NCBI GenBank assembly: GCA_020002185.1
Contig: CM034543.1
Location: 347,501-411,500 of the forward strand
DNA length: 64,000 nt
Direction: 5' to 3'
Origin: Paraescarpia echinospica
Lineage: Eukaryota; Annelida; Polychaeta; Sabellida; Siboglinidae
Part shown: in pieces, positions 42,215 through 55,731 of the stretch
How the letters are laid out: every line of letters starts with the position of its first letter
Numbering within the stretch: the stretch's first letter is position 1
Notes under the pieces: model-generated
What the model saw: the letters and a program-made list of their open reading frames with translations, nothing else
Told to the model about the DNA's origin: nothing
The model's database searches: none
Program-made: the position numbers and the translations under genes

Positions 42215-45200
42215 ATCATAACATTTTGAACTATTTTATTACATGTCATCATAACACACTGACCGCGCAAAGGTGGTTTAGTGAACCATTTTATTACACG
42301 TCATCATAACACATTGACCACGCAATGGTGTTTTAGTGAACTATTTTATTACATGTCATCATAACACACTGACCGCGCAAAGGTGTTTTAGTGAACCATT
42401 TTATTACACGTCATCACAACACATTGACCGCGCTATGGTGTTTTAGTGAACTATTTTATTACATGTCATCATAACACACTGACCACGCTATGGTGTTTTA
42501 GTGAACTATTTTATTACATGTCATCATAACACACTGACCGCGCAAATGTGTTTTAGTGAACCATTTTATTACATGTCATCATAACACATTGACCGCGCTA
42601 TGGTGTTTTAGTGAACTATTTTATTACACGTCATCATAACACATTGACCGCGCAAAGGTGTTTAATGAACTATTTTATTACATGTCATCATAACACATTG
42701 ACCGCGCAAAGGTGTTTTAGTGAACTATTTGATTACATGTCATCATAACACATTGACCGCGCTATGGTGTTTTAGTGAACTATTTTATTACATGTCATCA
42801 TAACACACTGACCGCGCTATGGTGTTTTAGTGAACTATTTTATTACATGTCATCATAACACATTGACCGCGCAAAGGTGTTTTAGTGAACTATTTTATTA
42901 CATGTCATCATAACACATTGACCGCGCAAAGGTGTTTTAGTGAACTATTTTATTACACGTCATCATAACACATTGACCGCGCAAAGGTGTTTTAGTGAAC
43001 TATTTTATTACATATCATCATAACACATTGACCGCGCAAAGGTGTTTTAGTGAACTATTTTATTACATGTCATCATAACACATTGACCGCGCAAAGGTGT
43101 TTTAGTGAACTATTTTATTACATGTCATCATAACACATTGACAGCGCAAAGGTGTTTTAGTGAACTATTTTATTACATGTCATCATAACACATTGACCGC
43201 GCAAAGGTGTTTTAGTGAACTATTTTATTACATGTCATCATAACACACTGACCACGCAAATGTGTTTTAGTGAACTATTTTATTACATGTCATCATAAAA
43301 CATTGACCGCGCAAAGGTGTTTTAGTGAACTATTTTATTACATGTCATCATAACACATTGTCCGCGCAAAGGTGTTTTAGTGAACTATTTTATTACATGT
43401 CATCATAACACACTGACCGTGCAAAGGTGTTTTAGTGAACTATTTTATTACATGTCATCATAACACATTGACCGCGCTATGGTGTTTTAGTTAACTATTT
43501 TATTTCATGTCATCATAACACACTGACCGCGCAAAGGTGGTTTAGTGAACCATTTTATTACACGTCATCATAACACATTGAACACGCAATGGTGTTTTAG
43601 TGAACTATTTTATTACATGTCATCATAACACACTGACCGCGCAAAGGTGTTTTAGTGAACCATTTTATTACACGTCATCACAACACATTGACCGCGCTAT
43701 GGTGTTTTAGTGAACTATTTTATTACATGTCATCATAACACACTGACCGCGCTATGGTGTTTTAGTGAACTATTTTATTACATGTCATCATAACACACTG
43801 ACCGCGCAAATGTGTTTTAGTGAACCATTTTATTACACGTCATCATAACACATTGACCGCGCAAAGGTGTTTAATGAACTATTTTATTACATGTCATCAT
43901 AACACATTGACCGCGCAAAGGTGTTTTAGTGAACTATTTTATTACATGTCATCATAACACATTGACCGCGCTATGGTGTTTTAGTGAACTATTTTATTAC
44001 ATGTCATCATAACACACTGACCGCGCTATGGTGTTTTAGTGAACTATTTTATTACATGTCATCATAACACATTGACCGCGCAAAGGTGTTTTAGTGAACT
44101 ATTTTATTACATGTCATCATAACACATTGACCGCGCAAAGGTGTTTTAGTGAACTATTTTATTACACGTCATCATAACACATTGACCGCGCAAAGGTGTT
44201 TTAGTGAACTATTTTATTACATATCATCATAACACATTGACCGCGCAAAGGTGTTTTAGTGAACTATTTTATTACATGTCATCATAACACATTGACCGCG
44301 CAAAGGTGTTTTAGTGAACTATTTTATTACATGTCATCATAACACATTGACAGCGCAAAGGTGTTTTAGTGAACTATTTTATTACATGTCATCATAACAC
44401 ATTGACCGCGCAAAGGTGTTTTAGTGAACTATTTTATTACATGTCATCATAACACACTGACCACGCAAATGTGTTTTAGTGAACTATTTTATTACATGTC
44501 ATCATAAAACATTGACCGCGCAAAGGTGTTTTAGTGAACTATTTTATTACATGTCATCATAACACATTGTCCGCGCAAAGGTGTTTTAGTGAACTATTTT
44601 ATTACATGTCATCATAACACACTGACCGCGCAAAGGTGTTTTAGTGAACTATTTTATTACATGTCATCATAACACATTGACCGCGCTATGGTGTTTTAGT
44701 TAACTATTTTATTACATGTCATCATAACACACTGACCGCGCTATGGTGTTTTAGTGAACTATTTTATTACATGTCATCATAACACATTGACCGCGCCAAG
44801 GTGTTTTAGTGAACTATTTTATTACACGTCATCATAACACATTGACCGCGCAATGGTGTTTTAGTGAACTATTTTATTACATGTCATCATAACACATTGA
44901 CCGCGCTATGGTGTTTTAGTGAACTATTTTATTACATGTCATCATAACACATTGACCGCGCAAAGGTGTTTTAGTGAACTATTTTATTACATGTCATCAT
45001 AACACACTGACCGCGCAAATGTGTTTTAGTGAACTATTTTATTACATGTCATCATAACACATTGACCGCGCAAACGTGTTTTAGTGAAGTATTTTATTAC
45101 ATGTCATCATAACACACTGACCGCGCAAAGGTGTTTTAGTGAACCAATTTATTACACGTCATCATAACACATTGACCGCGCTATGGTGTTTTAGTGAACT

Positions 45201-47400
45201 ATTTTATTACATGTCATCATAACACACTGACCGCGCAAAGGTGTTTTAGTGAACTATTGTATTACATGTCATCATAACACATTGACCGCGTTATGGTGTT
45301 TTAGTGAACTATTTTATTACATGTCATCATAACACACTGACCGCGCTATGGTGTTTTAGTGAACTATTTTATTACATGTCATCATAACACATTGACCGCG
45401 CAAAGGTGTTTTAGTGAACTATTTTATTACATGTCATCATAACACATTGACCGCACTATGGTGTTTTAGTGAACTATTTTATTACATGTCATCATAACAC
45501 ATTGACAGCGCAAAGGTGTTTTAGTGAACTATTTTATTACACGTCATCATAACACATTGACCGCGCAAAGGTGTTTTAGTGAACTATTTTATTACATGTC
45601 ATCATAACACATTGACCGCGCAAAGGTGTTTTAGTGAACTATTTTATTACATGTCATCATAACACATTGACCGCGCAAAGGTGTTTTAGTGAACTATTTT
45701 ATTACATGTCATCATAACACATTGACCGCGCAAAGGTGTTTTAGTAAACTATTTTATTACATGTCATCATAACACATTGACCGCGCTATGGTGTTTTAGT
45801 GAACTATTTTATTACATGTCATCATAACACATTGACCGCGCAATGGTGTTTTAGTGAACTATTTTATTACATGACTTCATAACACATTGACCGCGCAAAG
45901 GTGTTTTAGTGAACTATTTTATTACATGTCATCATAACACATTGACCGCGCAAAGGTGTTTTAGTGAACCATTTTATTACACGTCATCATAACACATTGA
46001 CCGCGCAATGGTGTTTTAGTGAACCATTTTATTACATATCATCATAACACATTGACCGCGCAATGGTGTTTTAGTGAACCATTTTATTACACGTCATCAT
46101 AACACATTGACCGCGCAATGGTGTTTTAGTGAACCATTTTATTACACGTCATCATAACACATTGACCGCGCAATGGTGTTTTAGTAAACTATTTTATTAC
46201 ACGTCATCATAACACACTGACCGCGCAAAGGTGTTTTAGTGAACTATTTTATTACACGTCATCATAACACATTGACCGCGCAATGGTGTTTTAGTGAACC
46301 ATTTTATTACATGTCATCATAACACATTGACCGCGCAATGGTGTTTTAGTGAACCATTTTATTACACGTCATCATAACACATTGACCGCGCAATGGTGTT
46401 TTAGTGAACCATTTTATTACACGTCATCATAACACATTGACCGCGCAATGGTGTTTTAGTGAACCATTTTATTACACGTCATCATAACACATTGACCGCG
46501 CAATGGTGTTTTAGTGAACCATTTTATTACACGTCATCATAACACATTGACCGCGCAATGGTGTTTTAGTTAACTATTTTATTACACGTCATCATAACAC
46601 ATTGACCGCGCAATGGTGTTTTAGTGAACTATTTTATTACACGTCATCATAACACACTGACCGCGCAAAGGTGTTTTAGTGAACTATTTTATTACACGTC
46701 ATCATAACACATTGACCGCGCAATGGTGTTTTAGTGAACTATTTTATTACACGTCATCATAACACACTGACCGCGCAAAGGTGTTTTAGTGAACCATTTT
46801 ATTACACGTCATCATAACACATTGACCGCGCAATGGTGTTTTAGTGAACTATTTTATTACATGTCATCATAACACACTGACCGCGCAAAGGTGGTTTAGT
46901 AAACCATTTTATTACACGTCATCATAACACATTGACCGCGCAATGGTGTTTTAGTGAACTATTTTATTACATGTCATCATAACACACTGACCGCGCAAAG
47001 GTGTTTTAGTGAACCAATTTATTACACGTCATCATAACACATTGACCGCGCTATGGTGTTTTAGTGAACTATTTTATTACATGTCATCGTAACACACTGA
47101 CCGCGCTATGGTGTTTTAGTGAACTATTTTATTACATGTCATCATAACACACTGACCGCGCAAATGTGTTTTAGTGAACCATTTTATTACATGTCATCAT
47201 AACACATTGACCGCGCTATGGTGTTTTAGTGAACCATTTTATTGCACGTCATCATAACACACTAACCGCGCAAAGGTGTTTTAGTGAACCATTTTATTGC
47301 ACGTCATCATAACATACTGACCGCGTAAATGTTTTTTAATAAACCATTTTATTACACGTATGCAAGACACAGTGACCGCGTAAATGTGTTTTAGTGAACC
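42215..47400. repeat. 55-bp satellite, about 94 units
   Basis: Monomer GTGTTTTAGTGAACTATTTT, ATTACATGTCATCATAACAC, ATTGACCGCGCAAAG; 55 bp between repeats. Variant positions are CTATG/CAAAG/CAATG, CACGTC/CATGTC and CACACT/CACATT. Rare variants recur together: GTGGTTTAG at 42273 and 43537 (1264 bp apart), the short TTTAATGAAC unit at about 42660 and 43870, and CATATCATC at 43013 and 44222. This shows a block of about 22-23 units was duplicated. The right end degrades from about 47230. No open frame spans it. Confidence 0.97.
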
Positions 47401-47585
47401 ACTTTATTGTTGACATTTAAATGTTACTGGAGGAGACAGTTTGCTTACATGTCAGCGGGCCGCTTTCGAAGGCGCGCCCGAAGCCACGACGACAGCGTAT
47501 TTACATTAGAAGCTCCTTCCCGATCCGGTCACTGCAACAACCGAGCTCGCTATTCGTGGATTTGAGCGTCAGCGATTTTTGTAAA
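47401..47585. other. Non-coding junction between satellite and long duplicate
   Basis: Unique 185 bp including GGGCCGCTTTCGAAGGCGCG; no feature supported. Confidence 0.4.
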
Positions 47586-47647
47586 CATTGAACTGTTGAA
47601 TGCGAAAGTTGTTCCTGTTTCGTTAGAACATATATATCTCCCTTTAA

Positions 47648-48063
47648 AGCTGGATTTACACCAGACGACGCCGTCGCCCTTGCTGCAACGAGGCAATGCC
47701 GTCGCACGCAATCTGATTGAAGTCTGATCGCCTCGTGTAAATACTAGTGATAGACCTTGCTCTACTTCCAGGCGGCCGTCGCCTCGTCGCGTGTAATCTA
47801 TCCAATCACAGTCAACGCACGTGATGCGTCTAGAAATAGAATATCCTTCCATAGAAATAATGGCTGCGTTGATGCGTAATGGCACGTGACTCCTTGTGGT
47901 CACGTGATACTCCCCGTCTCAAGCAACTACATTGCGCCGTGTATACACGCGTCCCATATCGCTTGCTATGAATATCGCAAGCGATATCATTCGGTCTTGA
48001 CATTTCCTAATGACGTCAACATCGCCTCGTCGCGGCGACGGCATGGTCTTGTGTAAAGCTTGC
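47648..48063. mobile_element. TTAA-flanked MITE, copy 2 (416 bp, uninterrupted)
   Basis: TTAA at 47644-47647 and 48064-48067. Left end AGCTGGATTTACACCAGACG, right end reversed GCAAGCTTTACACAAGACCA; both run into GCCGTCGCC and the GC-rich CGACGAGGCGATG block. Interior features include the palindrome GGCACGTGAC...GTCACGTGAT (47881-47909). It has no coding capacity. The CGTGTATACACGCG empty site of the LINE lies at 47937-47950. Confidence 0.85.
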
Positions 48064-49889
48064 TTAAGATTGACGCTATGCGTTCATTATTGTAATATCT
48101 TGTTGCATCATCACAAAGAGGTTTCGTTTTTAGGGCTTTTTTGAAGCTAAAATTGAATAACGGGAATTGGAATACAGCTGCACATCCTTTATCGATTATA
48201 TGTTGGCAGGTGGCGTACCAAGGCAAGGAAGGTTTTAATGCATTATACATCGTCTGCGATGACGCCCCACAGCGTCGAGATTGGATTAAACGGATTCGAG
48301 ATGGTAATTTTGTGTGATTATACGTGCGTGTTTTCATATACTGTAGTAGGCCTATGATTCGTTTTATGAAGAATATTAAACAAAGATTCCCAAAACAATC
48401 TACCAACTGCTGACGGGAGGGAGATTTCCTGGAAATGTGTGACATGTTGATGTATGTTCCTTATGTACTTCGAGTTGTGCCTTGTGTCTCGTCAACGAGC
48501 TAACGCCAACAACTCAGTCACGAGACGTGTTTCCCAAATGTTTGGTGCATGGAATATTAGCAGTCGCTTACGCAGTGAGTGAAATAGCAACATTATGAAA
48601 TAGCAAATGCCTGGCTTCATCTGAAATACCTCGGCCGTTCGGCAGTTAGGAGGGCGGGTGTGCGAATTTATATATGTTACATTCCTCATAAACAGTTTAC
48701 TTTAATAATTGTTATACTCTATGTTGGTTGCCAATTTATAAAAGGACATCGAGGTAATGTCGACGAGGCCGGAACTCATGCAATGCGCATGGCAGAAATT
48801 ATAATCGAAACAACAACGCACATGAACAACAACGGACAAGAACTATATCCTACGACACGGGAGACCATCTCTACTGCATCATTTTCTCTGAGAATGCATT
48901 TATAGGCAACATACGTACCTCCAATTATAGGCCTGGGTATTATTGCAAACTAGTATAGTAGGTCAATTACAATCGATGTTGGATTTTCTAAAAGGAACCC
49001 ATGCTAACAGATAGGGTGGATATTTCCGCTCCGATCCATAACAGTGCAAATTCTGTTGCCCGAAGAAACGGAACGAGACCCCCAATCTTAAAAGATAGGG
49101 TGGAAATTTGGATAATGATTTCCATCCAGCCAGACCCACCATGTTAAAAGATAGGGACAAATTTGAATTTGGTATCTGAACCATCAGAGCCATCGGAAAC
49201 AGACGAATGTCAAAAGATAGGGCAAAATGTGTACCCAGTGCAAATTGGAACAATAATAAAATATACCGAAAAGCATTTGAACCTGTCACACACGACACTG
49301 GTTGGCTCGTAGGCTGAGTCTTAGCCATGGGACTGTGCGTTTGTTTGACTGATGACGTCGTGTTTACAATGCGGTGTTACAATAACGCGAAATTTATAAT
49401 AAAAGCATTATATATTCAACGGATGACTATTTACCTGAAGTACTCTGTATGAAATGTAGAATACAAATGGAGCGATGTTATAGCAGAACTTAAAGCCTTG
49501 TTTTTTCAACAGGGCGACCATCTTTGAACTAGACCCTTGGTATTATTTAAAAATAGGTAATAGACGTTATGAAATAGGTCAATGTCATGTCATGGAAGAT
49601 GTCACATGCTGACAGACCCCTATATTTTTCTAAAACCTACTTACAATCATTATATCAACGGAATTTATCTGCTAAATCAGTCAAACTGGCGGCTATCTGC
49701 GTAGGTACGATAGTTATTTTTATAGTTTGAATTGGTTCATAGAAAATGGCAAGAAAATGTTGAGAATGGCGATAAATTTACGAAAATGGCCGGAAATCGG
49801 TGAAAATGGCCGGAATTCGGTGAAAATGACGGGAAAGCATGGAAATTTGTCAAATTGGTAGTAATATGGTTAGCAGGCATTTGCGAGGT

Positions 49890-51600
49890 ACAACACACAA
49901 ATACCGACATATAACACACACGTACCGAACTACGACACACAAACATTAACGTACAACATGCAACTATCGACCTACAACACGTGAACAGTGCTAAATGCCG
50001 ACCTCCGACATACAAACACTAACCTACAACACAAACACCGACCTACAACACGAAAACAGTGCTAAACACCAACCTACAACACACAAACACCCACTTACAA
50101 ACACTGACCTACAACACAAAAAACACTGACCTACAACATACAAATACTAACTTACAACATACGTACACCGACCCACAAACACTGACCAACAAAACATAAA
50201 GAGCGCTAAACACTGACCTACAATACACAAACACTGACCTACAACATGCAGACACTAATCTCCAACACACAAACAAAGACCCACAACACACAAACACCGA
50301 CCAACAAAACATTAAGAGCGTTAAAAACTGACCTGCAACACAAAAACACTTACCTGCACCACGTAAACAGTGCTTAACACTGACCTACAACACACAAACA
50401 GTGACCAACAACATACAATCACTGACCTACATCACACAAACAGTGACCTACAACATACAATCACTGACCTACATCACAAAACCTCTTACCTGCAACATAC
50501 AAACACAAGCCTAAAACACACAAACAAAGTCGTGCAACGCAGAAACACCGACCTACAACATACAAACCCCGACTTACAATACAGAAACACCGACCCACAA
50601 CACAGCAATACCGATCTACAACACGTAAACAGTTCTAAGCATTTACCTACATCACAAAACCATTGACGTACAACAAACATATACCGCCATACAACACACA
50701 AACACTGAACTACGACACACAAATATGGACCTACGTTGTACAACTTCCGACCTACAACACGTAAACAGTGCAAAACACTGACCTATAGCACACAACCACT
50801 CACCTACAACAAACAAACACCGACAAACAATACGTAAACAGCACTAAAAACCGAAATTCAACACAGAAACACTTACCTACAACACACAAACATTGTCGTA
50901 TAACGCACAAATACCGGCATACGACACCCAAACATTGAGCTACAGCATATAACTACCGACCTACAACACGTAAACAGTGCTAAACACCAACCTACAACAT
51001 ATCGTCATTGACCTACATGACACCGACCTACAACATATAACTACCGACCTACAACATATAACTACCGACCTACAACATATAACTACCGACCTACAGCACG
51101 TAAACAGTGCTAAACACCAACCTACAACATATCGTCATTGACCTACATGACACCGACCTACAACATATAACTACCGACCTACAACATATAACTACCGACC
51201 TACAACACGTAAACAGTGCTAAACACCAACCTACAACATATCGTCATTGACCTACATGACACCGACCTACAACATATAACTACCGACCTACAACATATAA
51301 CTACCGACCTACAACACGTAAACAGTGCTAAACACCAACCTACAACATATCGTCATTGACCTACATGACACCGACCTACAACATATAACTACCGACCTAC
51401 AACATATAACTACCGACCTACAACATATAACTACCGACCTACAGCACGTAAACAGTGCTAAACACCAACCTACAACATACTGTCATTGACCTACATGACA
51501 CCGACCTACAACGCGGAAATCATGCTAAACACCGACCTACAACACAAAAACACCGACCTAAAGCATACAAACACTCACCTACAACATAAAAATATCCACT
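49890..51600 (+). repeat. 21-bp minisatellite, left arm of the foldback element
   Basis: Units of the type GACCTACAACACACAAACAC. From about 50940 to 51510 a longer unit (CAACATATCGTCATTGACCT, ACATGACACC, CGTAAACAGTGCTAAACACC) recurs about five times, spaced 109 or 130 bp. The 21-bp difference equals one inserted basic unit. Confidence 0.92.
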
Positions 51601-51719
51601 TACAAGTTTCGTTTGTGTAACTACTAAGTTTAATTCGTGCAACTAGCTGGTCTAAGTTTGATTCGTGCAACTCCTTGGTTTAAGTTTGTTTTATTGAACT
51701 CGCTGATCTATATCGGTGT

Positions 51720-52825
51720 TTGTGTGTTGTTGGTCGGTGTTTAGTAATGTTTTCGTGTTGTTGGTCAGTGTTGTAGATTTGTAGATAGTGTTTGAATGTT
51801 GTAGGTCAATGTTTTTACATTGTATGTGGGTGTTTTTGTGTTGTAGATCAGTGTTTATCACTGTTTATGTGTTGAAGGTATGTGTTTGTGTATTGTATGT
51901 TAGTGTTTGTATGTTGTAGGTTAGTGTTTAGCACTGTTTATGTGTTGAAGGTCTGTGTTTTTGCATTGTATGTGGATGCTTTTGTGTTGTAGGTCAGTGT
52001 TTGTATGTTGTAGGTCAGTGTTTGTGTGTCGTAGGTCGTTGTTTTTGTGTTTACTTGTTGTTGGTCGGTGTTTGAGTTGTAGGTCTTTGTATGTTGTAGG
52101 TCAGTATTTTTGTGTTGTAGGTCGTTGTTTTTGTGTTGTTTTTGATATTCGGTGTTTAGCACTATATACGAGTTGTGGGTCGGTGTTTATATGTTGGTGG
52201 TCGATGTTTGTTTGTTGTAGCTTAGTGTTTGTGTGTTGTAGGTCGGTGTTAACACTGTTTACGTGTTGTTGGTCGGTAGTTGTGTGTTGTAGGTCAATAT
52301 TTGTGTCGTAGTTCAGTATGTGTGTGTTTTAGGTCGGTATTTGTATGTTGTTGGTCGGTGTTTCTGTGTTGCAGGTCTTTGTTTTTGTGTTTAGGCTACT
52401 GTTTGTATGTTGTAGGTCAGAGATTTTGTGTTGTAGGTCAGTGCTTGTATGTTGTAGGTCAGTGTTTGTTTGTTGTAGGTCAGTGTTAACATTGTTTACG
52501 TGTTGCAGGTCGGTGCTTGTGTTTTGTAAGTCAGTGTTTAGCGCTGTTTATGTGTTGTTGGACGGTGTTTGTGTGTTATAAGTCAATGTACGTGTGTAGG
52601 TGATATTTGTATGTTGCAGGTCAGTGCTGTTTGCGTTGTAGGTGAGTGTTTTTTTTTTGTAGATCAGTGTTTCTGTGTTGTAGGTCGGTGTTTGTGTATT
52701 GTAGGTTGGTGTTTAGCTTAGTTTACGTGTTGTAGGTCGGTAGTTTTATGTTGTAGGTCAATGTTTGTGTGTCGTAGTTCGGTACTTGTGTGTTGTATGT
52801 CGGTACGTGTGTGTTGTACATCGCA
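51720..52825 (-). repeat. 21-bp minisatellite, right arm of the foldback element
   Basis: Reverse-complement units (TGTTTGTGTGTTGTAGGTCG type). Shorter than the left arm by about 0.6 kb, largely because the long 109/130-bp unit is not expanded here. Cys-rich frames across it are artefacts of the repeat. Confidence 0.92.
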
Positions 52826-53787
52826 AATGCCTGCTAACCGTATTACTACTAATTTGACAAATTTCCATGCTTTCCCGTCATTTTCGCCGAATTCCCGCCA
52901 TTTTTATCAATTTCCTGCCATTTTCTCGCCATTTTCCATGAACCAATCAAAACTGTATGCAATCACGTGATATAAAAAATAACTATCGTACCTACGCAGA
53001 TAACCGCCAATTTGACTGATTTAGCAGAGAAGTTCCGATTTTATAATGATTATAAGCTATAAGTAGGTTTTAGAAATATATAGGGGTCTGTCAGCATGTG
53101 CAATGACCTCTTCCATGACACGATTGACCTATTTCATAACGTCTATCACCTATTTTTTATAGTTCACCACATAAAAGGCACGAATTTAAGCACTATCGTA
53201 CGGAAATAATACCAAGGGTCTAATTCCAAGATGGTCGCCCTGTTCGTAAAAAAGGCTTTAGTTTCTGCTATGACATCGCCCTATATATATTTTACATTTC
53301 GTATAGACTATTTCAGGTTAATAGTCATCCGTTGAATTTATAATGTTTTTTATAAATTGTAATTATTATAAATTATTAAATCTATAATGCTTTATAATAA
53401 ATTCCGCCTCATTATACATCACATTTTAGACACGACGTCATCAGCAGTCCCTTGGCTAAGCCTCGGCCTACGGGCCAACTAGTGTCGTGTGTGACAGGTT
53501 CAAATGCTGGGTTTGGCTCCGATAGAAGTCATGATCCAAATGTGTCCCCCTATCTTTTAACATTGGGGGTCTGGTTCCGTTCCTTCAGGCAAAAAAATTT
53601 GCACTGTTTTGGATCGGAGCGGAAATGTCCACCTTATCTTTTAATATGGGTTGCTTTTAGATAATCCAACATAAATTGTAATTGATCTACTATACTACTG
53701 TGCATCACTAATAGAGTTAAATACTAATATTTATGTTATGACGATGATGGTGCGTGACAATATATTTGGCGTAGTTCTTTGTTTCAG

Positions 53788-54086
53788 CAAGCAAAAGGTG
53801 CGGGGCAGACTTTCGAAAGAAATATCACCCGGGGGTGTACGACGGGGCAAAGATGAGATACACGTGTTGCAGCCAAAGTTGCATGGCCGCCGGCTGTCGC
53901 CAGAAAACCAGCGAGAAACCCAACAAGAAAGCCAGCGAGGACGTGAGCGAGAAACCCAACAAGAAAACCAGCGAGAAAGTCAGCGAGAACAATGGTGTTG
54001 GTGTGTATTGTAAAAAGCTCTTTGCAATCAACTCCCTCCTAGTGCTAGATCAGTTTAAAATAGTACACAATTTCACCGCCATTTAA
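53788..54086 (+). CDS. Exon-like segment with HPG/CC/GC zinc-binding motif, copy 2
   Basis: A CTTTGTTTCAG acceptor ends at 53787. The frame reads RCGADFRKKYHPGVYDG, MRYTCC, MAAGC, then a Lys/Glu/Ser-rich tail in which an EKPNKKxSE unit is repeated twice relative to copy 1. It stops at 54086. Residue differences from copy 1 avoid the presumed zinc ligands (His, the Cys-Cys pair and the following Cys). One Cys in copy 1 (KCCM) is Ser here (QSCM), so that one is probably not a ligand. Resembles Btk-type and CHORD-type motifs; family assignment remains open. Confidence 0.5.
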
Positions 54087-54392
54087 AAACTTACCTTTAT
54101 AATCACCTCACTTGTCAGCATTGCGTATCTGCTAACAAGTGTTAGTGTATGAACATGGGAACATTCAGTGACACGCCAACTTTGGGGAGAGTCTGGCAGT
54201 ATCTCCTCCTAGGTGTCGTCTATCTATATGTTCGTTCGTTTCCTTCGAGCAATGGCGACTGATCTACCAATTGGCGATTCATTTATAAACACAACGGTAG
54301 TTATTTTGTATTATTGGCTTACTACGTGTTTCCTGCTGTTGGTTAGCTATTCTCCAGAGGGCGCCAATGTGGCTCAAGGGCCGAGATACACT

Positions 54393-55342
54393 AATTTATC
54401 ACAAATCTACAACAAAAGCTGCCCCATACATGCAACTGAGCACATGTGTGATACAAATTTTCTCATGGTTGCTTTTACATAGGTGTCATTTGAGAATTGG
54501 TCATTTCCCAGATTTCTGGGGCAATACAAACCTATTTACAGAGCGATGCAGAAACACTAATTAAAAGTCTTGGTTCGTATCGCCCTGCTCAGGGAGCCAA
54601 TAAGCAGGCTCCCAACAGTGTCTAATGTGCGCGTAATACGTAATATAACAATCGCGGCAAAACGTCGAGAAAGCCTGCACATAATTTCGTCGCCACAAGC
54701 ACACAGTCAATGGACCTGATGGACTTTATTAATGAGGATGTATGATACAATGATATGATACATCGGGGCATGATACAAGGCGTGATACAGAACAAGACAT
54801 GTAATAATATATACATACCGTCTGATACCGTGTGCGCTATACTCAAAGCTGGCGTGACCAAAGACCGCATATCAATACAAGACGGTGCAGCGCGCGCTAT
54901 CTACATTGTTCGAGGAAAGTACGTAAGCAGTTCGTCCGCCATTCTGGAGTTGCCAGACCATACGCGTGCAGAAAATGCAGTTCTTTGCATTATCATTGCT
55001 CAACATTTTCAACGATAACCTCAATATTTTAATTATATAAGAAGTGGTGCAGCCTGGTGATTATTCTGATGAAACACGACGAAGTTCAGTTGGCTCAATA
55101 AATAATTGCAACGTTTCTGCGTGATTTGTTAGCAAATTTCATTATTTTGAATTGTGATAGGTAACAAACTTCGAGGATTACTTTGATATTTTTAATTTTA
55201 TATGACGCATCACAGCTTGGTGATTATTCTGATGAAATGAGGTGACTGAACAAATACGCTAACATCGCGCGATGCGGTCCTTCAGTGTAGACTGCCATTT
55301 TCTCGCTCAGTGACGTCTCCTGTCCAAATAAAGGCTCCCTGG
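54393..55342. other. Sequence unique to copy 2, possible TIR element
   Basis: Absent from copy 1. GCTCAGGGAGCCAATAA at about 54588-54604 and, inverted, AAATAAAGGCTCCCTGGGCG at 55327-55346 may be ends of an insertion of about 0.76 kb. Within it GGTGATTATTCTGATGAAA occurs twice (about 55056 and 55220). The left boundary with copy 1 lies earlier, near 54393, so part of the difference may be a deletion in copy 1. Frames at 54755-55032 show no recognised domain. Confidence 0.4.
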
Positions 55343-55465
55343 GCGTGATGTCATAATCACGTAATATTGAAAACTTTCGACGGCGTCGAGGCTAGTAGGT
55401 ATTAGGCTGACGTATTCGAAAGTTTTCAAGTTTACGTGATTAGGACGTCACGCCAGCTTCGAGTA
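55343..55465. repeat. Hairpin element, copy 2, left arm shortened
   Basis: Corresponds to 21545-21683: ATAATCACGTAATATTGAAA, TTTCGACGGCGTCG, TCGAAAGTTTTCAAGTTTAC and CACGCCAGCTTCGAGTATAG. The outermost part of the left arm is replaced by the flanking CTCCCTGGGCG. Confidence 0.75.
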
Positions 55466-55731
55466 TAGCCTAGTCGGTGTAGCGTATACACTGTAGTCGC
55501 GGTGAGTTTGCTCTGGTCTGGTTTGGTCTGGTCTTGTCTGGTCGGACGAAAAGTTCCAGTGTATCTCGGCCATGACGTTTACACTACCTGGACATCTGTA
55601 GCACGCCGTAATTGGCGACTTCATATGTCAAGTGATCAGTGAAAACCAGTGCATGGTGAAATGTATGTACCACGTGATGGTAATAACTGTTATGATTGGT
55701 ATGGTGCTCCTTGAATGGGTGTAATGTATAA

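Larger units (their letters stand above)
48948..53700. mobile_element. 4.75-kb foldback-type DNA element with long inverted arms built of minisatellite
   Basis: The whole element is an inverted repeat. The ends AACTAGTATAGTAGGTCAAT (left) and CAGTAGTATAGTAGATCAAT (right, reversed) open arms of about 0.9 kb of ordinary sequence: TTGGATTWTCTAAAAGSAAC, ACATTTCCGCTCCGATCCA-like, CAGACCCCTATA-like and TGCCTGCTAACC. Each arm continues inward into tandem 21-bp units, CCGACCTACAACACACAAAC on the left (about 49890-51600) and its complement on the right (about 51720-52825). A ~110-bp centre carries three TAAGTTTGATTCGTGCAACT-like units. TGCA flanks both sides (48944-48947, 53701-53704), and copy 1 has the empty site at 20907-20921 (ATTAGTGCATCAC). 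Subterminal TTAAAAGATAGGG motifs recur in both arms. No transposase is encoded. Confidence 0.9.

Noticed and set aside
42215..47400. CRISPR-like array
   Set aside because: Regular 55-bp units have no unique spacers; the whole unit is repeated. The context is eukaryotic.
50109..52581. Cys-rich and Gln/His/Thr-rich ORFs in the foldback arms
   Set aside because: Frames of the 21-bp minisatellite on either strand, a unit divisible by three.
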